Under the pieces are notes generated by a model. That model did not search any database, was not told the DNA's origin, and was given only the letters and a program-made list of their open reading frames with translations. A stretch of DNA of 21,467 nucleotides from WJKK01 sp964638225 (GTDB lineage: Bacteria > Patescibacteriota > WWE3 > UBA101185 > UBA10185), in NCBI GenBank assembly GCA_964638225.1, contig CAZWYL010000012.1, positions 1 through 21,467 of the forward strand. The letters run 5' to 3'. The translations under genes were made by a program, and so were the position numbers. Below are positions 1-7,241 of this stretch, piece by piece (the stretch's first letter is position 1; each line of letters begins with the position of its first letter).

Positions 1-1361
1 TCGTAATGCATCCGATCCTGCTCCATAGTATCTCGATCCCTCACAGTAACAGTATCATCGTCCAGAGTATCATAATCAATAGTCACACAATAAGGAGTGC
101 CTATTTCATCTTGGCTCATGTAGCGCTTACCAATGTTTCCACGATCATCCCAAGCAACATTGTATTTCTTATTCAAGTGCTTGAAAACCTCTCGGGCCTT
201 TTTCACTATCTTGGGCTTATTTCTAACCAAGGGGAAAACCGCAAATTTATAAGGAGCGATTTCAGGATCAAGTTTCAAAACTGTGCGCTTCTCTTCTTCT
301 TTATAAGCCTCAGTTAATAAAGCAAACAAAACACGATTAATACCAAAGGTTGGCTCTACAACATGGGGAATAATCTTCTCGCCTGTTTTACGATTTGTGT
401 AAGTTAGATCAACTCCGGATTGTTCCATGTGATTTCTTAAATCAAAGTCTGTTCTGTAGGCCAAACCGAACATCTCTTTATAACCCATCGGAAATCTAAA
501 ATCCAGGTCCTCAGTACGTTTGGAATAATGTGAACGCTCATCATCTGTATGAACTCTCCAACGTAAATGTTTTTCACTAATTCCAAGTCCAGTTATCCAT
601 TTAGACATTTCCTCTTTCCAAAAGTTGTAATATTCCATCCAATTCTTTTCATTAGGATCAAAGAAATATTCAAACTCAGCTAAATTAAACTCTAAAGTGC
701 GGAAAATATAGTTACCCAACGTAATCTCATTTCTAAAAGCCTTTCCATACTGAGCCAAGCCAAAAGGCAAGTTAGGGTACATCGTATCTAGAACGTTTTT
801 GAAATTAACAAACATACCCTGAGCAATTTCTCCCCTTAAATAAGCTAAGGACTTTTCACCGGGGACAATTCCAATGCGAGTCTGAAACAAAAGGTTAAAA
901 CTTCTAGCAGAAGTCCAATCAGAAACACCGCATTTGGGACATTTTATTTCGTAAGCTTCTATGAGGTCATCCATTTCGGGAGGAGTGCGGCCTTCTACTT
1001 TCTCACTTTTACCATTTTTTTTAAGATAATCTTCTATAACATGATCTGCTCTGGTCCTAAACTGACAGTTCTTGCAATCTATAAGTACATCGTTAAAGCT
1101 TTCAGTATGGCCTGAAGCCTCCCAAACTTTGGGAGACATTAAAATGCTGGTGTCCAAGCCAAAAATTTCTTCTCGCTGATGAACAAAGAATTCCCACCAA
1201 GAATCTACGATATTTCTAAGCATTTCTACTCCCAAAGGACCTAAATCATATGTATTTGCAAGACCTCCATAAATCTCGGATCCAGGGAAAATAAAACCCC
1301 GGCGTTTACAAAGGCTGACTATGTCTTTCATTGGGGCTACAGGTTTTTTTCTTCTAGGCAT
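1..1361 (-). CDS. glyS: Glycyl-tRNA synthetase, single-chain class II type (3' end truncated by window)
   Basis: Charges tRNA-Gly with glycine in the cytoplasm. Translating the minus strand from the ATG at 1361 gives about 453 residues with no stop, running off the left edge; the family's usual C-terminal end (RDRDTMEQDR, near residue 440) is visible, so only a short tail is missing. Class II hallmarks are present: an N-terminal SEIYGGLANTYDLGPLG segment (about 28-44), motif 2 as FRNEITLGNYIFRTLEF (about 209-225) and motif 3 as GINRVLFALL (about 340-349). Two CxxC pairs (about C96/C99 and C141/C144) look like the zinc site of this family. The C-terminal anticodon-binding domain begins near residue 370. 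This is the eukaryote/archaea-like dimeric GRS1 form, not the alpha2beta2 GlyQS form. The ATG has no Shine-Dalgarno but sits 6 nt after an extended -10 box. Nothing in it looks damaged. Confidence 0.96.
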   Translation of the reverse strand, partial: MPRRKKPVAPMKDIVSLCKRRGFIFPGSEIYGGLANTYDLGPLGVEMLRNIVDSWWEFFVHQREEIFGLDTSILMSPKVWEASGHTESFNDVLIDCKNCQFRTRADHVIEDYLKKNGKSEKVEGRTPPEMDDLIEAYEIKCPKCGVSDWTSARSFNLLFQTRIGIVPGEKSLAYLRGEIAQGMFVNFKNVLDTMYPNLPFGLAQYGKAFRNEITLGNYIFRTLEFNLAEFEYFFDPNEKNWMEYYNFWKEEMSKWITGLGISEKHLRWRVHTDDERSHYSKRTEDLDFRFPMGYKEMFGLAYRTDFDLRNHMEQSGVDLTYTNRKTGEKIIPHVVEPTFGINRVLFALLTEAYKEEEKRTVLKLDPEIAPYKFAVFPLVRNKPKIVKKAREVFKHLNKKYNVAWDDRGNIGKRYMSQDEIGTPYCVTIDYDTLDDDTVTVRDRDTMEQDRMHY

Positions 1362-1367
1362 GCAGTC

Positions 1368-1376
1368 AGTATATCA
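1368..1376 (-). promoter_or_regulatory. Extended -10 promoter of the glycyl-tRNA synthetase gene (probable leaderless start)
   Basis: On the minus strand TGATATACT matches an extended -10 (TGn then TATACT). The hexamer ends 6 nt before the ATG at 1361, so transcription would begin at or next to the start codon. No Shine-Dalgarno is present. The -35 region is not recognisable, as is acceptable for an extended -10. Confidence 0.55.
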
Positions 1377-1440
1377 CACCTATTTTCACAAGAAACTCTT
1401 GTAAAAAAACAGAAAGGTCCCAGTAAAAATGAATTCCTCA

Positions 1441-2151
1441 CTAATTGTTTAATTTAAAATCCAGATATCTATCTAAAATATGTGAGTGAGTTTTCACGTA
1501 TTTATTTCTACTCTTATAAAAACGTAAGTCTTTCTTTTTTAACTTCTTAGCCTTAGCTAAGAGTGCTGCAGCCTTTAATTCAATGGCGGGTTCAAAAGTT
1601 CTGCAGCTCTCACAGACCAAGCCTCCTAAATCATAGTTAAAACCTGAACCTTCCCAGCTATTATTTAAGCTCCTCTTGCATAAAACACAAAAATCCAGAG
1701 ATAATTTATAACCCAAAATCTCAACAAAATTCAAGACAAAATAAGCATATACTGAATCTGCATTAACATCTTCCTCGTTCAGTAAGAAAAAGGTTCTCTT
1801 TATCAAGTCAAATAATACTTGGTTAGCAGATTCTTCCTCTAAATTCTTTAACAATAAATGCACAATCTTGTAAGAAGTCTCGGTTAACTTCGGATCAGCC
1901 TTAATATTTCTAAAAGAATAAACGTTCTCTACCTCAGTGATAGTTTTATGCCCGGAAGAAGATTGATAGTAGCTCAAATTCACCAAGTTCAGGCGGTCCA
2001 AACTCCCCGATCGCTTTGAGCTTATCTTTCTCACCCCACGAGCAATTGCACTAATCAAGCCATCCTTATCCGTATAAAGGGTAAAAATTTTATCAGCGTC
2101 TTTATAATTATTGGATTTCAGTACAAAACAGTATCTATTTTTGTAAGCCAT
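1441..2151 (-). CDS. recO: DNA repair/recombination protein RecO
   Basis: RecO loads RecA onto SSB-coated single-stranded DNA in the RecFOR pathway. The 236-residue product has the family's usual length and order: an N-terminal OB-fold (about 1-80, with the typical stretch TLYTDKDGLISAIARGVRK at about 24-42), a helical middle, and a zinc-finger segment with C155/C158 and C180/C183 (CVLC...CESC). The ATG at 2151 follows the upstream DUF4012 gene by only 8 nt and has no Shine-Dalgarno. A perfect TATAAT lies 7 nt upstream of it, overlapping the stop codon of that gene, so recO probably has its own leaderless transcript. Its stop (TAG) is followed by about 80 nt before the synthetase gene. Confidence 0.92.
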   Translation of the reverse strand: MAYKNRYCFVLKSNNYKDADKIFTLYTDKDGLISAIARGVRKISSKRSGSLDRLNLVNLSYYQSSSGHKTITEVENVYSFRNIKADPKLTETSYKIVHLLLKNLEEESANQVLFDLIKRTFFLLNEEDVNADSVYAYFVLNFVEILGYKLSLDFCVLCKRSLNNSWEGSGFNYDLGGLVCESCRTFEPAIELKAAALLAKAKKLKKKDLRFYKSRNKYVKTHSHILDRYLDFKLNN

Positions 2152-2158
2152 TAACTAT

Positions 2159-2164
2159 ATTATA
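2159..2164 (-). promoter_or_regulatory. -10 box (TATAAT) of recO embedded in the DUF4012 stop codon
   Basis: The minus strand reads TATAAT, containing the TAA stop of the upstream gene, then 7 nt, then the recO ATG. The distance implies a leader of zero or a few nucleotides. No good -35 is visible, so this is a position- and consensus-based call. Confidence 0.45.
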
Positions 2165-4139
2165 GCTCAGCCGTAAAGGTGTGGTCTTTAAAAAGTTCTA
2201 TTTCCTGAGAAGCTCCAGGAACTTGAATTATGTGTTTCTCTTCTTCAATACCGGGTTGTTTTTGAATCAAAAGGTTATAGGGCTCGCCTGAAACAACTAC
2301 CCCTTCAGGTAAATAATACTCAAATACTACAGTTTTACTCTCGCCGGGATCTATTGTTAAAAAACCATCAAAATAATCTTTACCTTTTTCTGAACCCCCG
2401 CCAAAACTGTCTTGAATTCCTTCCGAAGAAATTAATTCACTCCCCTCAGGAACGTATACTCTAACCCAATCTTTAAACTGCGTAATAAAAGGGGAATATT
2501 CTGCTGAAGGTTGGGGATAAGTGTAATCAATAGTTACTGTTTTCTTCCATCGACCATTTTCCTCCGCTAAAATGTGAGTAACTTCCTTTTCTACAAACCA
2601 ATTAGTTTTATCTCCTCCAAGGTTAGTAGAGACCACATAAGCGTAATCGCCTTCTACAGGATCTTCAATAATGCCTCCCAAATCATATTTCTCAATCAGC
2701 TCCTGTGCCTCGGGGGAATCCAAGTTAATTAATATATGTTTGCGTATAGCTAAATCTATACCTTTTTCAATCAATTCCGCCCACAAACCTTTCTCAGATT
2801 CAAAAAGATTAATTAACATTGCCTGCATTAAATCTCCTAAAACTTTTTTCCTTCCTGCTTGCTCAGCTAAACTCAAACTTGCGATTTTCTCCAGTTCCAA
2901 AACAACATTTTCCGAATTATAAGTAACACCATTAACAGTAACCGGACCTGTAACATCAAGTAGTTCTGCAACAACAACTGTATCTATGGCAAAAACACCG
3001 CTCACGGGCTTTATCTCAGAAGGATCTATATCCCCTGCCAGATTATAAAATTCCATGAAATAATCCAATGACGTTGGAAAGTCCGGAGAAATATTAGTAT
3101 CCCGGGCGTAAATACGTTCAACCTTCAAATACCTTTCATATGCAGGCGGAGCATCGGGAAAATCATGATAAGAATCAATAGCCTCAAGAATAAAATCAAT
3201 ATTGTACATATCCCTTGAGGAAAAATCAGAAGCTAACATTGCGTTTTTTACTTTAAAAGTAGCATAGTTTGTCCAAAATCCTCCTGTCGCGCGAATTTCT
3301 TTATCATTCTGCATTATTATTAGATAACGTATCTCTTCCCCATCCGTGCCTAAAAGAGTAGGAAATAAAGTTAAAGCTTTTTTAAGATCAGGAGCTGCCT
3401 CGTTAAGCTGTGTTAAGACATTTTGACCTCTCCTAATATTCTCCCTAACTTCAAAACCTCTAACACGCTTAGGGTATCTATTGGGGTCTACTTCTTTCAA
3501 AGCTTCGCCAGCAAGTCCTAATTGCATAATTATCTCATCAGAGTCTTCTGCAATTTCAGGCATCACGGCAACCCAACTGGAAAAAGCATCCATTAAACTT
3601 TCGTCAACATCTTCATCCACCTCAGAAGTTCTAATACCGACAGCGTCGGCAAAAGGTTCAATCAAAACAACAGCTTCTCTTCCTGCAGCTACCATGTGCT
3701 CGCCAACAACTATAAAATTCTCAGAGTCTTCATAATATGGGCGGGTAAACCCAATCTTCCTCATCCAATTCAAGTTTTTATTTCTTGTATCCCGAAGCTC
3801 ATTCAAATCATTCTCCATACTGTCAAGACCATCTGAAACCTGCACCAAATCTCTATTTACAAAACCTTGCTTCACCATTGAAGCATCGTTTTTTAGTGCA
3901 TTAACTTTACCCAGGACCTGGATAGCCGGTCTACCTATAAATATATATCCCAAAACAGCTATTGCAGCTACGCCTGCTAATACCCCTCCCGAAACTTTAA
4001 GGGCCGCATGTCCCCACGAAGAATTCTTAGAATTTTTCGAGGGATTATTTTTCTTAGATTTTGAACTCATATTTTCTTCCTTGGATAATTCTATTTTGTT
4101 ATTTTTTTCATTGGGATTCCAAAACTTTTCATTAGGCAT
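2160..4139 (-). CDS. DUF4012 domain membrane-anchored protein
   Basis: A 659-residue protein of unknown biochemical function. It has a basic, Lys/Ser/Asn-rich cytoplasmic N-terminus (1-42), one membrane helix (about 45-70, AALKVSGGVLAGVAAIAVLGY), a helical region with heptad-like spacing (about 75-120), and a large extracytoplasmic part typical of DUF4012, including LIIMQNDKEIRATGGFWTNY near residue 273. DUF4012 proteins are common in CPR bacteria and Actinobacteria and often sit beside sugar-transferase genes. Here it starts 2 nt after the PGT stop, with a purine-rich GAGGGGCGG upstream, so the two are co-transcribed. A surface-glycan assembly or anchoring role is inferred from context only. 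M24 (MSSKSKK) is a possible alternative start. Confidence 0.85.
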   Translation of the reverse strand: MPNEKFWNPNEKNNKIELSKEENMSSKSKKNNPSKNSKNSSWGHAALKVSGGVLAGVAAIAVLGYIFIGRPAIQVLGKVNALKNDASMVKQGFVNRDLVQVSDGLDSMENDLNELRDTRNKNLNWMRKIGFTRPYYEDSENFIVVGEHMVAAGREAVVLIEPFADAVGIRTSEVDEDVDESLMDAFSSWVAVMPEIAEDSDEIIMQLGLAGEALKEVDPNRYPKRVRGFEVRENIRRGQNVLTQLNEAAPDLKKALTLFPTLLGTDGEEIRYLIIMQNDKEIRATGGFWTNYATFKVKNAMLASDFSSRDMYNIDFILEAIDSYHDFPDAPPAYERYLKVERIYARDTNISPDFPTSLDYFMEFYNLAGDIDPSEIKPVSGVFAIDTVVVAELLDVTGPVTVNGVTYNSENVVLELEKIASLSLAEQAGRKKVLGDLMQAMLINLFESEKGLWAELIEKGIDLAIRKHILINLDSPEAQELIEKYDLGGIIEDPVEGDYAYVVSTNLGGDKTNWFVEKEVTHILAEENGRWKKTVTIDYTYPQPSAEYSPFITQFKDWVRVYVPEGSELISSEGIQDSFGGGSEKGKDYFDGFLTIDPGESKTVVFEYYLPEGVVVSGEPYNLLIQKQPGIEEEKHIIQVPGASQEIELFKDHTFTAEL

Positions 4140-4141
4140 TA

Positions 4142-4783
4142 TTATTCCGCCCCTCTTTTTGAAATTACTACAAAGGGAGTTTTTAAAATCACCCCTATAT
4201 CATACAATATTGAGCGTCGCTTTGCATAATCAGCATCAATTTTTACACGTTCCAAAAACCCAATTTCAGAACGGCCGCTTACCTGCCAAGGACCTGTAAT
4301 ACCGGGTTTTACGGTGGATAAAAGGTCTACATATTCCCTAGCTTCAGGATACTTTTTAAGCTGTTCTTCTAATTCGAATGGAAAATATGCACGAGGCCCA
4401 ACTATACTCATATCCCCCATCAAGACATTAAAAAACTGAGGTAACTCGTCAATGCTGTATTTACGAATAAAAACTCCTCCCGGTATAATCCTGGGATCTT
4501 CCTCTCCGGGTATCTTAAAACTGTTTTCTTTATATCTTTTGTAAAATTCAGGATGATCCAACAGCCACTGATGGGCGTTTGGAATCATCGAGCGAAACTT
4601 GAAAAAAGTAAACTCCTCACAATTCTTCCCACACCTCTTGGGCATGTCTGCAAAAATAGGGCCATCAGGAGACACTCTTTTTATGTGAATAGATGCTGCA
4701 AGCATGAGAGGCCAAAACAGAATTATAGCTATTATGGAACCTATGATATCAATGAGCCTCTTGCCAAGTTCATAGAACGTCAT
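4142..4783 (-). CDS. Sugar-1-phosphate transferase to lipid carrier (monotopic PGT, WcaJ/WbaP-PglC superfamily)
   Basis: Initiates glycan assembly by moving a phospho-sugar from a nucleotide sugar onto polyprenyl phosphate at the inner face of the membrane. The 213-residue product is the minimal PGT core. It has an N-terminal KRLIDIIGSIIAIILFWPLML re-entrant helix (about 8-28), the basic FFKFRSM segment (60-66), the catalytic Asp-Glu pair in SIDELPQFFNVLMGDMSIVG (D112/E113), VGPRAYFP (128-135) and the C-terminal PGITGPWQVSGR (160-171). It lacks the four extra membrane helices of long WcaJ-type enzymes. Its ATG overlaps the stop of the upstream GT4 gene by 4 nt (ATGA), indicating translational coupling. 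The sugar substrate cannot be read from sequence. Confidence 0.92.
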   Translation of the reverse strand: MTFYELGKRLIDIIGSIIAIILFWPLMLAASIHIKRVSPDGPIFADMPKRCGKNCEEFTFFKFRSMIPNAHQWLLDHPEFYKRYKENSFKIPGEEDPRIIPGGVFIRKYSIDELPQFFNVLMGDMSIVGPRAYFPFELEEQLKKYPEAREYVDLLSTVKPGITGPWQVSGRSEIGFLERVKIDADYAKRRSILYDIGVILKTPFVVISKRGAE

Positions 4784-5907
4784 ATTAGACTTAAGTATAC
4801 ATTATTTACAACTCTTTCGAGTTTATCTTTAAATTTTGATTTTCTAAAAGATGCCGCGTGCTCTTTACAAAAATCCGGAGAATAACTTCCAGGATCAAAA
4901 TCTTTTATAACTTTTTTCAACGACGCTACCGTTTGCTCCATAAAAAATTCTCCTGTTTCTGCAGGTATAACCGTAATTTTTGCACCTCCCCGGCCGTAAG
5001 CGATTACTGGCTTTCCTGCTGCCATGGCCTCTAGAGCTGTAATACCAAAATCCTCTCTCTGAGTCATTATCAACGCCTTGCAGCTAGCCAAAAGCTTCCA
5101 TTTCTCCTCTTCAGATACATAACCCAGAAACTCAATATTTTCATCTCTCCCAGCTGCCTTTTCAAGTCTAGATTTCGCAGGGCCCTCACCAACTACTTTT
5201 AATTTAAGATTTAATTCCCCGCAAGCTTCAACTGCCAAATCTATTCTTTTCCAAGGTAAAAGTCGACTTAAAACCAGGAAATAGTCACTGTTTTCGGAGG
5301 ATGGGAGTTCTTCCGGAATTTCAACAAAAGGATACACGATTTCAGAATCTCTGCCGTAATATTTCTTGATTCTTCTTTGGGGGAGTTCTGAATTTGCAAT
5401 AAAATGATCAACTCTTTGAGCTGCAGTATAATCCCACTTTCGGGCGTGAGTAAGAAAAGGCATGAGTAAAAAACTAAAAACTCTAATTAAAAATTTCTCC
5501 TGAGAAAAATAATCGGAAGTTTCCCATATCTGACGGGAGGGAGAATTCATATAACAGATGTGTTTTGTACCCGAACTTGTTACAACTCCATGTGCGTATC
5601 GAGAAGATGCGGAGATAACCAAATCGTAAGCGGAAAAATCAAAACTCTCAAACGCAAGTATGTGTAGGCCAAAAACAGAATAAAAACGGTTAAAACTTTC
5701 CTTAAAAGGAAGCTTCTGCATAAACGAAGTCCGTAAATCAACTTTTTCTCTTATTAAGCGCTCTCTCCACTTATCTGAAACTACTGAAGTGTATACAGGA
5801 GCTTCAGGCCAAATTTCATGAATTGCCATCAGAAGGCGCTCTGCGCCGCCAAACTGTACTAGATCATCGCAAACCAGCGCAATTTTTAGAGAATTCTTCT
5901 TAGACAT
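4780..5907 (-). CDS. GT4-family glycosyltransferase
   Basis: A retaining GT-B glycosyltransferase of 375 residues, expected to add a sugar to the lipid-linked chain in the cytoplasm. It has an N-terminal glycine-rich acceptor loop (LVQFGGAERLL, about 16-26), the C-domain opening LVLSRLLPWKRIDLAVEA (about 211-228), VVGEGP (238-243), and the nucleotide-sugar EX7E motif in REDFGITALEAMAAGKPVIA (E285/E293). It is the first gene of the minus-strand run that continues into the PGT, and it overlaps the PGT by 4 nt. The ATG at 5907 has no Shine-Dalgarno but a TAAGAT box ends 6 nt upstream. The exact sugar specificity is unknown. Confidence 0.93.
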   Translation of the reverse strand: MSKKNSLKIALVCDDLVQFGGAERLLMAIHEIWPEAPVYTSVVSDKWRERLIREKVDLRTSFMQKLPFKESFNRFYSVFGLHILAFESFDFSAYDLVISASSRYAHGVVTSSGTKHICYMNSPSRQIWETSDYFSQEKFLIRVFSFLLMPFLTHARKWDYTAAQRVDHFIANSELPQRRIKKYYGRDSEIVYPFVEIPEELPSSENSDYFLVLSRLLPWKRIDLAVEACGELNLKLKVVGEGPAKSRLEKAAGRDENIEFLGYVSEEEKWKLLASCKALIMTQREDFGITALEAMAAGKPVIAYGRGGAKITVIPAETGEFFMEQTVASLKKVIKDFDPGSYSPDFCKEHAASFRKSKFKDKLERVVNNVYLSLI

Positions 5908-5913
5908 AGATTT

Positions 5914-5943
5914 ATCTTATCCCATAAAAAAATTAAAAAGCAA
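5914..5943 (-). promoter_or_regulatory. Promoter of the GT4/PGT/DUF4012 run (probable leaderless start)
   Basis: On the minus strand TAAGAT (5914-5919) ends exactly 6 nt before the ATG at 5907. A TTGCTT sequence lies about 18 nt upstream as a possible -35. The same TAAGAT-to-ATG spacing occurs on the divergent flippase gene. Confidence 0.5.
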
Positions 5944-6002
5944 ATCCAACAACACAATTCAAAACAAATTGCCAAAATACATATAAATCTAAAGCTTATC
6001 TG

Positions 6003-6011
6003 TGCTAAGAT
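6003..6011 (+). promoter_or_regulatory. Extended -10 promoter of the flippase gene (probable leaderless start)
   Basis: TGCTAAGAT on the plus strand is an extended -10; its hexamer ends 6 nt before the ATG at 6018. No Shine-Dalgarno is present between them. Confidence 0.5.
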
Positions 6012-6017
6012 TAGAAC

Positions 6018-7241
6018 ATGTTGAAAAAAATCTCTCTTGTGACCATAGGGAACATGTTTAACGCTTTCCTGGGTTTTATATTTTTGTGGGCGGTAGCCAA
6101 CGCACTTCCCATAGAGCAATTTGGGAAATACTCTCTTTTTATAAGTTTAATGGTCATAATAGGCCGCCTCACGGATTTTGGCACGAATTCAACTTTTGTT
6201 GCTAACTCCATTCTTAGTAAAACTAAAAAAAGTACTCTTATTTACACTAAAATAGTTCTCACAGGAACGGCCCTAATTATAGGATTCTCTGTCCTTGCGC
6301 TTCTAAACCTGCTGACGCTTAAGCTAAGTTTGATTTTTACCGGAGGGGTAGTTGCTTATTCTCTAAGCTATCTTCTTTATGCTTTTTATCAAAGAGAAGA
6401 AAGATATACCCTGCTGGTGCTTCTTTACACAATACCAGCCTTAATTAAAGCTGCTTCAGCCCCCTTTTTCTACTTCAAGCTCATTAACCCGAGCGTGGAA
6501 ATGGCATCCGCAATATTTGGCCTTTCTATTTTTTCAGGATGTTTTTTACTAATCAACTCCAATCCACTTAAAAACATCAAATTAAACCTCAGCAAGGAAA
6601 ACTTAATTCTGCTTAAAAATTCCTGGCCTGCTGGGATATCTCAAACAATAAATGAGGTCTGGTCGGCTCTTTCAAATTCAATTGCAAAAATAATTAGTGG
6701 ATTTGCAGATGTAGGTATATTTTCCCTTGCAAGTAAAGTTTCAGTAGTGTTCTCCCTACTATCTCTGTCCATCTTCACTGTACTTTTGCCAAAAAATGCT
6801 AAACGGAAAAAACAAGAACTAAAGTACAGCTTTGATGAAGCAGCCCTTTTAGCAATGCTCCTTTTAGTCATGGGAATAGTGGGGGTAATAAGCTCTAGAT
6901 TTGTTATTTCAACCTTTTTTGGACCGCAATTTAAAGGGTCATTAGAACTGCTTAATATATTGGTTTTTGCTGCAGCTCTAACTTCAATATCAGCTTTTAT
7001 GGAAAACTACTTTTTCATAGAGCAAGACCCCAAGAAAATCCTTATTATCAACACTTCTAAACTTGCCACTTTCCTTCTTTCTGTCTTGATTCTTACACCC
7101 TCCTTAAAACTTCAGGGCCTGGCCTATGCACAGCTTTTTGCCGCAATAGCTGCTTTAATTATTACCGGAAAATTTATTTTCTTCTCCCCTCAAAAGGGAA
7201 TAATAGAAAACGTCAAAGATAAGCTAAAAAATAAAATCTAA
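6018..7241 (+). CDS. Wzx-like polysaccharide flippase (MOP superfamily)
   Basis: A 407-residue, highly hydrophobic multi-span membrane protein that should move lipid-linked glycan across the cytoplasmic membrane. It begins with the family's typical NMFNAFLGFIFLWAVANAL segment followed by GKYSLFISLMVIIGRLTDFG, and shows about a dozen hydrophobic stretches, in line with the 12-14 helices of Wzx/RfbX proteins. The middle section (SWPAGISQTINEVWSALSN, about 201-219) matches the second-half repeat start of this superfamily. It is the only plus-strand gene among the glycan genes. Its stop overlaps the stop of the convergent fusion gene by 4 nt, leaving no space for a terminator between them. Its substrate is unknown. 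Confidence 0.87.
   Translation: MLKKISLVTIGNMFNAFLGFIFLWAVANALPIEQFGKYSLFISLMVIIGRLTDFGTNSTFVANSILSKTKKSTLIYTKIVLTGTALIIGFSVLALLNLLTLKLSLIFTGGVVAYSLSYLLYAFYQREERYTLLVLLYTIPALIKAASAPFFYFKLINPSVEMASAIFGLSIFSGCFLLINSNPLKNIKLNLSKENLILLKNSWPAGISQTINEVWSALSNSIAKIISGFADVGIFSLASKVSVVFSLLSLSIFTVLLPKNAKRKKQELKYSFDEAALLAMLLLVMGIVGVISSRFVISTFFGPQFKGSLELLNILVFAAALTSISAFMENYFFIEQDPKKILIINTSKLATFLLSVLILTPSLKLQGLAYAQLFAAIAALIITGKFIFFSPQKGIIENVKDKLKNKI

Noticed and set aside
6..317. A plus-strand reading frame of about 100 codons
   Set aside because: It lies opposite the clearly conserved glycyl-tRNA synthetase and has low-complexity Ile/Ser/His content typical of a shadow frame.
1..1361. Recoded UGA (Gracilibacteria/SR1 genetic code)
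   Set aside because: No in-frame UGA interrupts any clear coding region, and genes A, C and the TIM-barrel gene end with UGA at the expected length.
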